64,000 bases of DNA from Isoetes taiwanensis (GCA_021234155.1 JAJEKV010000020.1:16981018-17045017); one strand, 5' to 3'. Positions 21,799 to 34,882 are shown, counted from the first letter of the stretch. The notes: generated from the sequence alone by a model not told the origin. Program-made: numbers and translations.

Positions 21799-24416
21799 CG
21801 TAAGACTGCAAGGATTCATATGAAGAAACATGACAATTGGAACTAGTACTACGACCAACAAAGCAACCACTGAAGACACTCATGGACTATAAAGGACAAA
21901 TGGAGCAATAAGAGACCTAAAACAAAGTATGTGATGGGCGACACAGATAGAAGAAAATGAATAAGGTAGTGGAAATAAACGAGATAAAAAAGGATTGAAG
22001 GCATATGGGTTTTAGAGTAGCTGTAACACCGACAAGAACAAACCGACATAAGAGACATCTATAAACCATTTAGAACTAGGAAAAACGAGTCCAACATCAT
22101 TGCTGCTAAGCTTATGAAGAAAGGTTAGATCAAGTAATGAGCACTCTGGAGGAAAAACAAACTAAGCTACGAAAATAACCTCCATGCAAGTGATCATGCC
22201 TAATGACTATAACTTGGATACATGCAATTCAGAAAAAACAAGCGATAACAGAAATGATGGGGCATATATTAGTATTAATGCAGTTGTAGCATTGACAAGA
22301 AACATACCATATAAAAAAAACTATAAAAAAAAGGGATAGATGGACTACATATAGCAAATATCAGTGCACCATAAATCAAACATATAACAAATACTGATGC
22401 AACATGAAATATGAACCAGACTAAGACCAATCATTATCCATGTCAAACATAATATATATGCTCGATATAATACGCTTGCCAAACCATGAGAATGCTCATG
22501 CATAGCCCCATTCCAGACATCATTGGCCAGTACACATAACTTGGATATGTACATGCCTTCAAAGATCCAGCTTAGAGAGAAACGCCGATGAGAACTAAGA
22601 GAGAGAACATAGTATATATAGGGGAGAAAGGAGCCAAATGAGGCCTGAGCCAAAGAAGGCATCCTTTTCCCAAGAATGATGGTTTTATTCATGCTGAATA
22701 GAACCATTGCATTATTTCAAAAATTCCTCTATTTCTTTTGTTGATGCAGGTATAGTGGATGGTGAAGTTGCCCTTATTCGCCTGGAATATGGCGTATACC
22801 TTGGATTTGAGCCGAGAGATTCTGAAAGAGCCATTGGGCCTCTTCTGTTTTTGTGGCTCGGGTGCTGTGGCTTTGGACTGAGGAAAAACCCCAAATGTAC
22901 CTGATATGACAAAGGTCTATCTGGTGTCAGTTTGAACAAAGGGCGAAGTGCCCTTATTTTTGCACATACAGCTCTACGGCTCTGAAGCGAACTCAGGTTT
23001 AACCACGATAGATCGCTGCACCTATTGGTTTGCCTGTTGGACATAAGACAACAGCAATAAATTTTTTGATGGATTCATCCTGTGTACAAAAACAGAGCAG
23101 ATGAAGAAGTTTTTCTGATGAAGAAAAGGTTCCTTGAAGTAAACGGAATGGTAGTTGTGCCTCGTTCAAAATTCATGAAGAATAAGAAAAAATGTGGCTG
23201 CTTGCTAAAATGGAGATACATAACAGAGCACAGATATGTCAATAATATAGCTCAGGAGAAAAAAATTCGATGAAGAACCAAGTGTCTAATGAAAAGAATT
23301 GTGCCACAATTTGCCCCTTTTTGAAATTATTGAACAAATATCACAGAGTTTGGTGATGAAGAACAGGCTAAAGACCCACAGAGCATCTCCAACGCTGCAA
23401 ATGAGAAGAGACTGTAACATCTGTGGCAAAAAATATCATCAAAAGAACCATACTCTTGACTGCAAACATGAAACAAATAGGAACCATATCATGCAAAACC
23501 CAATGTTGTCCCTTTTTGGACAATGGGCATATATGAGAGATGATAAGCCAAAAATGTGTTGATGAAGAAACAAATAAGAACTTAATTGTACCAAAAACCA
23601 GTTTATCCCTTTCTGCTATAATGGGCAAATATCAGACAGGTGAATCCGAGAAAGTATCAATGTAGAACCAAGTTTTTCCCTAAAAACTTTTGTAGATACT
23701 AGAAAAAGAAACAAGGGATGGATTATGAGCCCAAGAGAACCCGACATAAGACGCCAGTGTTGATTTTTGGGGGTTCTTAGCATACACCTTGCAGCAGTAG
23801 TCCATGACTGCCGGATGCTACAAGGCTACCACAAATGCTCATGAATCAACAAAACGAGGCGGGAAAAAACTCCAAGAATAGAGACAAAGAATGAACAAAA
23901 CTGACTCATATGCATGCTCCAAAAGGAGGTGCTCCAAAACGTGATCAAAACCCTAAACAATGAGAGAAATGCTCTTTCTAAATAGTAGAGCAAAATTCTA
24001 ACTCTAACTGACATCTCACTTACCACAAATCTAAGCTAGAATCTAGGCCTTAGATCCTGGGATCCAATATGATACATATATGGCCCATGCCACTAATACT
24101 TATGTTTAGCCCAGAGGGCTAACAACCTTAAAGTGATTTTTTGTTTGACTTGGGTAAACATGTTGGTGGGATAAATTGTTGAAAAAAATCCAGTCCTAAA
24201 CAGTAAGCATTGATGCTAATCAAATACATTTCTATATATGTCTTATCAATGACATTTTACATGTTTCCCATCTCTTCCATCTTAGTATTGTGATCTAAAC
24301 ATGCTTGTAATTTGGTACATAATAGCCTGCCAACCATATGATTGATTTAAAATCTACAGCTAAAGTAAAAATATGCTAGATCAATAGGGTGTACTGATAT
24401 GTTAAAAGAGTTTAAC
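21799..24416. other. Anonymous AT-rich region, possible exon remnant at 22,750-22,905
   Basis: Mostly A-rich sequence resembling the interior of the composite block. At 22,750-22,905 (+), after a TTGATGCAG that could be a 3' splice site, an open frame reads GIVDGEVALIRLEYGVYLGF and continues to LRKNPKCT; I do not recognise it. From about 23,080 to 23,640 three degenerate segments share GATGAAGAA, TTGCCCTTTTT-like and GGGCAAATATCAGA-like motifs, suggesting an old tandem repeat of 110-150 bp. No other supportable gene. Confidence 0.3.
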
Positions 24417-24535
24417 ATAACAAATTATAGTGTGAAAGTATATTTAACAAAATCCATTATATTAATAATTTTATCATAACAAATTATTATAATGTGAAAG
24501 GTATATTTAGCGAAATCCTATATCTTAAAAGTTTT
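24417..24535 (+). repeat. Two tandem copies of an AT-rich motif, about 65 bp
   Basis: TAACATAACAAATTATAGTG..TATATTTAACAAAATCC is followed by ATCATAACAAATTATTATAA..TATATTTAGCGAAATCC. Weaker relatives sit at 26,790-26,900 (AACATAACGGATTATAATG, AACATAACGAATCACC). Confidence 0.6.
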
Positions 24536-24540
24536 CTAAG

Positions 24541-25693
24541 CATATATATAAGGCAGTTTGCCATTCTTCTTCTTTTTTTTCTCCCTCCCTATTTTTTCTG
24601 CGCCGCAATCCAATCTCATATTTTCCTGCCACGTCTTTTATTGGACAAAATCTTGCTCGACGCTTAGCAGCGATGGCATCTAGCTTCGGCTTTGGCTCTA
24701 AGACTAACACCGAGTGCTCCAGCATCTGCAAAACGGCAACGGCAGGTAAGGCGCCATCGAATGGCATATTGTTGGACTATGGAGGTAAGGCTATGGAGTC
24801 TTCTCCTTTGGCAATCCTTAAAGCTTCGGCTGCTGCAGGTAATGCTTTATTTTCTTAGGACGGTCTGTTGCATCCGACCTTGACGCTTAGCAACGACCTC
24901 GCTCTGACAAGCTGTTCTATGGCAAGCTATATGATCAGCGATGCATTGGCTCCTCCATCCAGTAGATTTACCAGCAATTTACCAGTAGATTACATGCATT
25001 GGCTGTTTCTAGCAGTGGCCGTCTTCATATTGTTACGGTGGTAGGGTAGTGGTAGAAACTCCATCGTATGGGCTGCAGGAACTCCATCAGGGAAGGTAAG
25101 AATCAAGACGGTATGAAGGGTTGCAGCTGCACTTCGTTCATTTTCTATTCTCTCTCATTATCTCCTTGCTTCGTCATTTCCGAAATCGTCATGCTATGCA
25201 AATGGATTATTTACCAATATCCATGGCCTGCGCAGAGCATATAGAGCTTATTTGGTTTTAGTCGGAATGACCAAATTTTGATATGTTCATGCCAGATTTA
25301 AAGAAACTGGATCCTGGCACCTATTTCTTGCTTCTGCTTTGGTCAAAGTTTTTCTTTAGGATCGAAGTTTTGCTTTGGTCTCGAAGATTTTTTTCCATCA
25401 TCCAATGTAACAGTGTATGTATGATTTGTTGTGAGACCAAGCATCTGCTCTTGCAGTATAGTTTTTGTTCCTTTTGTTGTTCAGGCTCCACTTCTTGCCA
25501 TTAGGTATACAAAGTTCACCATTATGTAAAAGCTTTTTCTTCTTTCTTTTTGCAGGGAATAATGCTCTCCAAATTGCCCAATGAAAATGATCGCCTGCCC
25601 TTTTTTCAATGTGGGCTGCTCCGAAAATTTGCTCCAGAAACAGAAACTGTCTATGGGAAATCAGATCCAGCGTATTGCCCTGCTTGAAAAGGT
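24541..25693 (+). CDS. Candidate gene start with splice signals (unrecognised)
   Basis: A TATATATAAGG box at 24,543-24,553 is followed by a pyrimidine-rich patch (TTCTTCTTCTTTTTTTTCTC) and then ATGGCATCTAGCTTCGGC at 24,673 (MASSFGFGSKTNTECSS). Good 5' splice-like sites (GCAGGTAAGG, GGAGGTAAGG, GCAGGTAATG) follow at short spacing. A second possible exon at about 25,557-25,690 lies between TTTTTGCAG and AAAAGGTATG. It reads MKMIACPFFNVGCSENLL and continues to IQRIALLEK in one frame. No known family is evident. The promoter-like layout and matching splice sites support it; the lack of recognisable protein weakens it. Confidence 0.35.
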
Positions 25694-27116
25694 ATGATTT
25701 TTAATCCGTTTTTCATTCTTTTGCACCGCAGATTCAGAACTGGATCGCTTACTTCTTCCAAAATTCTCTGATTCGATCGGTCCCTTTTCTAGAAATGCTC
25801 TGTTGGTCTGTTCCACGGTTCAGAAAAAAAGCTTTATAATCGATGAGTCAAAGATACATTCCGTTAATCCGTTTTCTCTTATGATTGCATGGGGCAATCT
25901 ATCTTGCTTGCATATTATATTTGAAAATCGTTAGATTCTTCCCTGTTAAGAACCTGTCACGACCCCCAACTGGAGGAACAGATGAATTTTACATGTGTTG
26001 TATACCTTTTTTGTATAATGTCATCTATTACTAATTTGTTGATAAGTTGTGGCTCTTCAGTCGACATGCCTGTCCGGCCGCGTTAACTTTTGCTACTGCC
26101 ATTTTTAATATAAATTTATTGAGGTATTGCAATTCAGATTTTGCGATGGCTTGCTGAATGGTGAAGTGGTAAACACCAGGTATACACATTGAGCCGGAGA
26201 TACACAACCAAGTAGCTTGGTTGCTATTGCGATAGTGAGAAAAGTATTGATGTGTAAAATTAATGCTGCATTTTTAATGAACATTGTGGGCATGCAAAGC
26301 ATGGGTTATCTACTTTGTGCCAGCTGTAGCAACACTAATAACAACTTTCTCTAAGAGTTTGTTGGAATTAGCCTCTTGATACCAAAGGCCTCTTCAATCA
26401 TATTGGCTTCCTTAATTGTTGGGTTGCCAAGTACTTGCAGCATTTCCCGTTTTCAAAACTTAAATCTCACAAATCGTTCAAACAATTAAATGAATAAAAC
26501 AATTATCCATGACACCTAGCCTAGGCTATGTGATAATTGAACTTAAAATTTCCTAGATCACTAGCAAACATGTGCTCGTCTAGGAAAACAAAAATTGAAA
26601 TAATTCAACTCACATTGACATATATAAAAGACATTAGACATGCATACAAAACAAACTCATGCCTAAAGGATTGACACATTTAGTTCAATTTCGCAAGTCC
26701 ATAGCTGAGTTCCTTTCGACTTAATACAAGCCCTCCGTTGGCATGAGTAGGACAAAAGAAATGTTCAGCCGCCGCGATAAATTTCTTGTAACATAACGGA
26801 TTATAATGTGGAGGTAATAACGTTATATTAAAAATTTTAACATAACGAATCACCTGCGAAGGTAAGTTTCACGAAATTGATTATGTTACTAACATAACCA
26901 ATGATATGAACCAAATCTTAATTTTCCCTTAATTAATAGTTAATTTAAAATTTAACTTAATTTAGCCCTATGGTGTGAACCCCCTAAATATTTGGCAGAG
27001 GTACCAAGTGAGCCGTTGAAATCTCAAAATCAAAGAAACCATGGAAGACAAAGCTTAAATTAAACAAAAATACCCAGTTAAGATTCTGTACACGGGGAGG
27101 CACAAAAGCTGGAAGA
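25694..27116. other. Intergenic region downstream of phytochrome
   Basis: AT-rich with no recognisable gene. It should contain the phytochrome 3' UTR and poly(A) site (minus strand, just below 27,117), but I see no clear AATAAA there. Confidence 0.4.
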
Positions 27117-30100
27117 TCATTTAACACTGACTGCATCGTCCCTTTGTGCCAATGGCAATTCAACGTTAACAAGAAAATAACTTTTGCCAGCTTCGCGGAT
27201 ATATTGAACATCTCCATTCATAAGCTTTACAAGTTTCCGACACATGCTAAGGCCTAGCCCCTCCTGAGTCATTCCGCGCCCACTGTCGAACATTTCCTGC
27301 ACTAGTTCTTCTGGAAGACCTGGCCCAGGATGCGTGATCCTAAGACAAAGAAAGAGGTTAGATCATGCATGCAGTGAATTAGACTTACACAAATTCGTTG
27401 CAACACCACCTATACGCAGAATCTTAGACAAAGTTAATGATGCTCCCCACTCTCAACAAACGCGTGGGGCCTTTTTGGAAATCCCCTCATTGCCCAGTTG
27501 CAGCTGCTCAAGAAGCAAAACCAGGAAATCCAGATAACTCCTACCGGCCCAAGATAACTACCACCCTTACATCAGTCCAAAACAAGCCAACATTGTCACA
27601 TAATCTACTCAAACAAGGTGGATGATCCACCATTGACTTGTGTTCACTGTAGTTTGGACCATTAAACGTGCAAACTCTGTAAAATGTCTTAGTGGTCATT
27701 TTCAAATTGTTTTTAAATGACTAGCCCAGCCAATCTTTTGTTCACACTTGGACAGGGTTTCAAATATGCACGTGCATAGCATTTCTCTTCCACCTATTAA
27801 AAGCAACGGGAGGGGCTGACAGGTCTATATAAAGGCTTCATCTTCAAATTTGGGATCACCTTGTCTCCAATTTATTGAATAGCTCATATGCAGGTAACCA
27901 ACATACCAATACAGCCGTTATTTTGCTTTCAAGAAGAATAAATGTTCTTCAAATTGACAATCTTGCATTGGTGCTCTGCTTCAAGTCATTGATCAAGAAA
28001 AGCAACACATTTTACCAACTTTTGATCTCAAGACTGCTATCCTGAACTTATTTATGGAAACGACATTTTCTGAAACCAGTGCTGAATTAGGTCAGGCAAT
28101 GCTTACCCAGCTGTACCACATTAACTCTATGAGTGGAAGTCATTCACTTGCAATGTTTACTTCAAATTGCACGGTAGCATGATGTCATTCTTCAAATTAG
28201 TCTCTTCCATGATTCAAGGGGCAAGATTCGCACCTACAACTCAACAGCAAGCATGTAAATCTGAATTCTGATACAATGCCTTCAGGCTATAGCTCATGTG
28301 ACATCGTGATGAACATCTTAGTCTGCCTAAACCACAACTGATCCCAAGGGCTCTGCTGTTGTCTCAACCATGAGCATTGTTCCAATTTTACCAGATGCCA
28401 ACCAGTTGATAAAATCTTGTAAATCTGAATTTTCATACAATGCCTTCAGGCTACAGCTCATGCTATGTCGTGATGAATGTCTTAGCCTGCCTAAACCACA
28501 ATTGATCCAAGGGCCCTGTTGTTATCTCAACCATGAGCATTGTTCCAATTTTACCAGATGTCAACCAGTTGATAAAATCTCTAGGATCGAACCATGATAC
28601 CCTGTCGCTCACTATTGTTCCTTTGGCCCGTTGGCCAGGATGGACATCGAACATCACAAATTATTCCAATTGACAAACGCGTCAAACTCCAGCGTACACC
28701 TTGCTCAGAACTAGCAAGACCTAAAAGTTCTACTCTGATTAACACTATTTCTCCCATAAGTAGTTAGCGTAAACCCTCCATCAATCAGACCATAATACCC
28801 TGTCACTCACTATTATTCCTTCGGCCAAATATTGGCTATGGAACATCAGGATGATCAATGCGTCAAATTCCAGCATAACACTTGCTCAACGCTTACAAAA
28901 TCTAAAAGTTCTACTCTAAATGACACAATTTCTCGCTGATGAGTAATCACCATCAATCGACTACTCTCAGTAGTTTCAAGAGACAACACTATCTAACCAA
29001 TGCTAAAAAAATTTCGAGGTTCGAAAAAATAAGTGCAACTGTGGCAGCACAAATGAAATCGATGGCAATTTGCAGACAACCTGTCTATGAAAGTACTCAT
29101 ACAGTCAAATCCAAATCCAACTTGGTCAGAAATCCCCAAGTAGACATGCGAACTTCCATTTGGCATGACAAGTGTTGACCAATTCCAGTCAATTGAGAAA
29201 ATACAAACCAATTCTTGCCTGTCACTTTTCTCTACATTTCTAATACAATCTGATTTACCGGCAAGAGAAAGCACAAAGGTAACCAGATAATTCAGGACTT
29301 CAGTGAAGTCACAGAAATCATGTATATGGCAGTGCCAGATCTCTATATCTATGCTCTGCATATAATCATCATTCTAGCAAAGTTTGCCCATGTTTGCATT
29401 CATGTATATGTACCTCTTGGTCAATCTGTTGGCCTCTACAGGTAGTGCGAGATAAAGGATTTCTTGGTTAGAAGTACCTCTTAAGATTTACAAAAAAAAA
29501 ACATTTCTGTGCATTTAAGGTCACTGGAACTGCTTATCCACTTATAGCTGGAATTCCTAGCCCAGCTGCCCACTATTGCCACATGGCAAATTTCCTCAAT
29601 CTGAAATCAAATGGCTAAGGAATTTGGATCATAGAGTTCACCTATCACAGAACATCTTACCAACAGGTTCCAATAACATGAGGTAATTGAACTAAAGGCA
29701 CGAAGTAAAGAAGTGCACTCAACTAAATTGCATACCTGAATTCCAGGTTCATAACATGAACACCACCGCCTAGCCTCTTTCTTGATGGGAGGACTTTAAT
29801 TCCCACCCACCCTTCAGCCGATGGAGTAAACCGCACAGCATTCAACAAGAAATCAGCCAACACTTGTTGCAGACGGACTTGATCACCAAAAAGACACATA
29901 GATTTTATTTCCTTTGGTGTTTCTCTTATCAGCTGCAATCCCTTTTCCCTTGACGTAATCATTCCTTGACTAACAACTGCATCCATGACGCTGCCCATCA
30001 TAAACTCGGCAGTATCGAGCTCTAGGTACCTGCATCCATAATTTCCATAAAAGTGCTTTTAAAACCTAGCAGTAAATGTCAAAATTCGCCATACCCATCT

Positions 30101-33100
30101 TCTATGCTCTCCAAGTCCATGTCGTCAAGAATTTTTCTTATCTGTCTTTCACATACTGCTCCAGTCTCCACAAATTGTTTCTGATCTTCAGATAATTCTG
30201 TGCCCTCAATAAGGTTTCGTATAAACATAATTCCATATAAAGGATTCTTTACTTCTTGTCGAATGTATGCAAGCTCTTTTAGCTTTGCTAAGGCAACTTT
30301 TTCTGTTGCCCTTTGGACAGTCAAAGCTTGCTGGAGTTCTGCACCTGCGATATGCAAGAAGCAGAAAACACCTGTTATAGACCCTTCAACATCTGTTCTT
30401 TTAGCTGCAGTCAAGAGAGCCTCTATATATTTACCTTGACGATCAAAGAAGGCAAATGGAAATTTTTCTGTGTCTTGCCCATTCATTGCACTGTTGAGCA
30501 CAATCATGAACTTTGTCATTGCATCTTGACCTTTTAAGCGACAGTGCATCATCTGCATGCCAAATATCTCTCCTACAAGCATCTTTCCTAAAACCTCCTC
30601 TTTTTTCCACCCAGATAGCTTTTCCATCGCAGGATTCCATTCAGAACAATATCCAAACTCATCTGATCCAAAAATAGGTGGTATCAGAGGATTAGGATTC
30701 TGAACAATAGCTTTATAGTCACCTTGTATCCGTGTAAACTTATCCATTACAACCTTCTGCCCAGTCACATCCTGTCCGACAAAACAGACTCCAACAACAT
30801 TCTCTGCCACATCCCTGCTCGAACAAGCATTTACAACCAATATAACAGCCCCTCTATCCTTTTGAGGACCAAATGTTTTGAGCTTAATCTCCACATTTTG
30901 TTCTTCTTCACCTACAAATATAATCCATTGCATATCAGTACTAATTCATGGCAAAAATAATGCTGCCCCTTCTTATTCGCAGCAACTAGTAATGCTATTA
31001 GCAGCAACTAGCAATGCTAGCATATAGACCATTGAACCTAACCTAACTAGTCATTAATAATAATGCTGCTCCTTCTTTAGCAGCAATTAGTAATGCTAGC
31101 ACATGAACCACTGAACCTAAGCTAAGTCATTATAACTAGTGAAAGAACAATAATTTATGTTTCCTATTCTCTTTTTTCACCTCGTAAGGCCAAGTAAAGC
31201 AATCTTTCTACAACTTCAATAGACTCGTCCAGCACCAAATCTTTGACCAATGACCTCCCCATTGCTTCTCCAACTGGAAGACCTGTCAACTCAGCTACCT
31301 TTGCGTTCCACCCGTTGATGAATCCACCAGAATCAACAGCTAATATTGGGGCCGTAGCTGTCTCAATAAGACGTACCATCTCATTTGCTACTGTGCTAAG
31401 CTCATCCATACCCTGAAGTTTTAAATCATTTAGACGGGCATGAACCATAGTCTTGGTGTCGCTATCATCAATATCTTGAAAAGAACCACGGAGAATAAGT
31501 TGCAGGGAATGAATAGCATCCATTTCCACATCCTCCCAAGGCAAGCTCCTCCTCTTCACAACTTCCAAGAAGGCCTTGAATGAAGAACGAGGATGCATCT
31601 TGCGGCCATCGTCTTTATCATCTGGGTCATGCTTGGCACCACCCCATTTTACTTCTTTTGCAGTATGTGATCTGAACCAAAACAAAAAATTCTTCGCTGT
31701 TATCTTTGTAGCTGCCATTCCACAAACATCATCCCCCAGAGATGCTGCTCCAGGGTAACCTGCATCTGCCAAACTGTCTGTGCTAAGACCAGTTGAATCT
31801 TTATGATATTCCAATAACCAATCTGCAATATCTTTTATTTGTGCCTCTGTTGGTGTCGTTCCTAATAGCCAAAACCTTTTACCATAGTAAAGTGCTGCTC
31901 CATCACATTTTACCAAATCCATTATGTTGGGTGATTGGGATACAATCCCAATGGGAGCGTCACGAAGCAACATGTCACATAAAAGAGTTTGGGTCCTGAG
32001 GATATGCTTTTCTCTCAACTGGGCAGCAAGCTCAACTTCCATGTTAAGCTGAAGACCAAACACCTGCATCAAAAATTCACAAGCAGATCTCAGTGGAAAA
32101 GGGACTGTCCGTGAGGATGTGTGGTGGCACACTACAAGACCCCAAAGCTTTCTTCCTTTCTGTTGATATCCTCTCCCTCCATACTCTTCATCATTATCAT
32201 TTATTATTACAGCCATCACCAGTGATGCAATGGACCCCATATTTCCCATGTAATGCGAATGGCATCCATGTGGAGCTCGGAGAGTTGATCCTGCTAAACT
32301 AATAGGTTGTCTCAGGTCTTTATCTTGGATAATCTTAACAGGAGGGGCAGAACAATCATAAATCATCCTCACTCTGTTCTTCATAAACAAAAACCTAGAT
32401 GCCTGAGGTATATCTGTTGCTGGATAGTGCAAACCAAGATAAGGTTCAAGATCTGACCGCCGTATCTCTGCAACAACCTCTCCGTGCTCATCATCATGGA
32501 ACTTATAAGACATTACGCGGTCGTAGCCAGTAAGCTCTCTGACTTCTTCAACAACTGTGTCGCACAACAGCCCAATGTCACCTCCTGGTAAAGATTGCAG
32601 TCTAGAGATAGCTTTAGCAGCCAACTTATGTGACTGTAATGCTCCAGCAGCTGAAACTGCGGAATCAGACGGTCTCAAAGGCTCGAAATCGATCACCAAA
32701 CCCACATCAATCCGATGCATAATTGCATAAAAAGGCTTACCCGAACTCTTACAATGAACAGAAATTGGGTTTAACATACTCACATCCACTGCCCCTGCAG
32801 CCTTCTCCAGAGATGCGGCGCTAGCAGTGGTAAACAATGCCCGGGCATCAGTGCCAATTCCTAAAATATCTTGCTGGCCCATACTAGGCACGGCTTGGGG
32901 CATCAAATCCAACATTTCAGGGGCATTTTCACTATATGCTATCACCTTAAAACTGCCCTCCTCCACAGCCAACATACAGCCGAACGGTTGAATCAATCCA
33001 CCTCGCTGCATTCGCTGCAAATATGCTGTAACCGCCTGCGCGGGCATGCTTTCCAAGTTGGAGCCTTTGCTGGCATAGATGGACCTCGTATAATCAAACG

Positions 33101-33230
33101 AATCACCCGATTCGCTAGATTGCTCGAAGACTGCATGTAACTTGGCATCTGCTGTTGTTTGTGCTACTCTTACACTGTGCTTGGACTTAGCAGAGCTCCC
33201 TGACGAATATGTGACTTTGGTTGTAGACAT
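27117..33230 (-). CDS. PHY: Phytochrome, red/far-red photoreceptor (complete, four exons)
   Basis: Exons 33,230-31,181, 30,911-30,095, 30,029-29,736 and 27,339-27,117; all introns GT..AG with consistent phases, total 1127 codons. Order: N-terminal Ser-rich extension ([13 protein letters not shown]), PAS about 69-180, GAF about 213-400 with bilin-binding Cys323 in [15 protein letters not shown] and the DIP motif at 273-275, then PHY about 410-590 with WGG and tongue PRSSF at 547-551. Two PAS domains follow across the exon 1/2 junction, then a histidine-kinase-related domain. There [10 protein letters not shown] replaces the phospho-acceptor His, as in land-plant phytochromes, while N-box ([13 protein letters not shown]) and G-box ([15 protein letters not shown]) remain. 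It switches between Pr and Pfr and signals in cytosol and nucleus. The 817- and 294-nt internal exons fit the conserved plant structure. The usual CHAQY is CHSHY here. No breaks, so probably functional. The subfamily (fern, lycophyte or bryophyte type) is not resolved. Confidence 0.97.
28255..28582 (+). repeat. Tandem duplication in phytochrome intron 3 (about 165 bp unit)
   Basis: 28,255-28,415 and 28,420-28,582 share GTAAATCTGAATT, ACAATGCCTTCAGGCTA, CCTAAACCACAA, TCAACCATGAGCATTGTTCC and CCAGTTGATAAAATCT with roughly 90% identity. The repeat lies wholly inside the 2396-bp third intron and does not touch splice sites. Confidence 0.85.
28586..28925 (+). repeat. Second direct repeat in phytochrome intron 3
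   Basis: 28,586-28,755 and 28,784-28,925 share ATACCCTGTC(G/A)CTCACTATT, GCGTCAAA(C/T)TCCAGC and TAAAAGTTCTACTCT. This pair is more diverged than the 165-bp duplication next to it. Serial duplications explain part of the unusual intron length. Confidence 0.75.
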
Positions 33231-33330
33231 CTTTGCTCCTCGACAACTGCTTACATGCCGTTTCTCTCCGCTCTGCTCTCGACGAGCTAATGTGCTCTGT
33301 AAGGTTATCTATCCACTCCAGTGGGTTTCA

Positions 33331-33345
33331 GCCTATATATTTTGC
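33331..33345 (-). promoter_or_regulatory. Candidate TATA box of phytochrome
   Basis: The gene strand reads CAAAATATATAGGC here, about 105 nt upstream of the start codon, a usual distance for a short 5' leader. No upstream leader intron is evident. Confidence 0.5.
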
Positions 33346-33382
33346 GATCAGGCTTGTCCTTCCGCCTCGTATGCACTATGGA

Positions 33383-33388
33383 CACGTG
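33383..33388. promoter_or_regulatory. G-box (CACGTG) in the phytochrome promoter
   Basis: Perfect palindromic CACGTG within GACACGTGCAC, about 150 nt upstream of the ATG and about 40 nt beyond the candidate TATA box. G-boxes are bound by bHLH (PIF-type) and bZIP (HY5-type) factors of the light pathway. A functional role here is inference from position. Confidence 0.5.
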
Positions 33389-33419
33389 CACACAATCCGG
33401 GCCCCAAACCTAAATAGAA

Positions 33420-34552
33420 ACATCCCCTTTGTAAATATACGGTGTCGGTTCGCACATGACAAACATTATCTTATGAAATATTGTACGTACATGTTTTCCT
33501 TGACGTCGTAACCTTTAAACCCTGACATTTCTTGCGATTTCAGTGTTTGTTTTCCATGTCACTTTTTGGGTGAAGGTTTTCTTGTGGTGATTTGGTATCA
33601 CCACCAAATTTTCGTTACATTGAAAAAATAGATTAACATCATTAAAAACACAGATTTAAGACCATTACATTGGAACAGATTAACATCATCATATAGAAAC
33701 AGATTATCACCATTACAGATTAACATAATGCCAAAATTCTAGTGCCAAAATTCTGTCATTGAAAAGTTTGCTGCCCCTGCCACTACAGTGCCAAAATTCT
33801 GCCACTAAAACATCATTGTCGCTAAATTCTGCCGGAAATACCGAAAACTTGTAACCTAGAGATATGAAATACCTTAAAATATTGTTGTCTTCAACAATAT
33901 TTCTTCAGACGACCTTCAATGTAACGGACTTTCGCTAAGATTGTTGCAACAGAACTCACGAGCAAAGTAACTTCGAAGAAGATTTCATTGTGATGACTTC
34001 CAAGCAATAGAGCTTCAACTTGAAGATCTTCACAAAGATCACTCAAAACACAACTCCACAACCACACTAACCGTTAAAAATCGACAATAGAAGACGAGTG
34101 CCAACGGAAAGAACAGCCGAATCAATTAAAGTCGCCAAAGATCTGTAATCTTCAACGGATCTTCTGGAAAATGAGCTGTTATAACAAACAAGGTGCTGCA
34201 CATGGAGGGTTGCCCTCCATGGCCGAAGGGTGAAGTGGCATAAATCATACTTCAAAGTCATGTTTTTCATCCAGTCGAACAAACACTTTTACCCCAATTG
34301 AGCCAGTCAAAATAACTTGTGTTCATAAAAGCGCCTCTTCAATCGCTAAAGAAACATCTTGTGAATGAAAACGGAAAAAAATCATCTTAAAGAATTCGTG
34401 GATTAATATTTGAATGAATAGAAAATTGCAATTGCAACAAATATGCGAAGGGGATTCGTATTCATCGTCCAGGTTGATCCAAGGGTGCAGAAATAGCTAA
34501 AGCTGAGTATATAAAGTCTGGTGGAACATCTGTACATCTCCGATCAGATTGA
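33420..34552. other. Intergenic, AT-rich
   Basis: Short repeated ACAGATTAACATCAT motifs at 33,600-33,730 and a perfect hairpin AAATATTGTTG-TCTT-CAACAATATTT at 33,877-33,902. No gene seen. Confidence 0.5.
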
Positions 34553-34882
34553 TCACGCGAAAGCAGGCGCCCGAAAACCGAGGGCGAAAAGGGAGAGTAA
34601 AGTTCGCGATGTCGAAAGGCAGGGTTGGATTTTGGGAGCGCATAGGTAAAATACTTGCTTCATAAATTTAATACATAAGCACAAGCAAGCAATAATAAAA
34701 AATGGACTTTTAAAGGTCAAATCTAAGATGCATGTATGCACAACACCAAAACCACCCCTATCCAAGGCCCTTTGCTCATTGAAATTCCTTGTGGCATTTT
34801 GCAACACTTGTATTGAAATTACACGGTTTCCAGCTTCAACAACTTCTACATCACTACGATCACCGTTCTGCCCACTAGTCAT
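34553..34882 (-). pseudogene. TMK-type receptor-like kinase fragment (start of kinase domain)
   Basis: The minus-strand frame begins MTSGQNGDRSDVEVVEAGNR and continues VISIQVLQNATRNFNEQRAL, then DRGGFGVVHTC. This is the juxtamembrane segment and glycine-rich loop typical of TMK-like leucine-rich-repeat receptor kinases, where ISIQVLR..T.NFS..NILGRGGFGVVY is the pattern. After GVVH the frame turns to unrelated sequence; no catalytic Lys, HRD or DFG follows. It is either one exon of a broken gene or a captured fragment, and could not act as a kinase. Confidence 0.75.
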
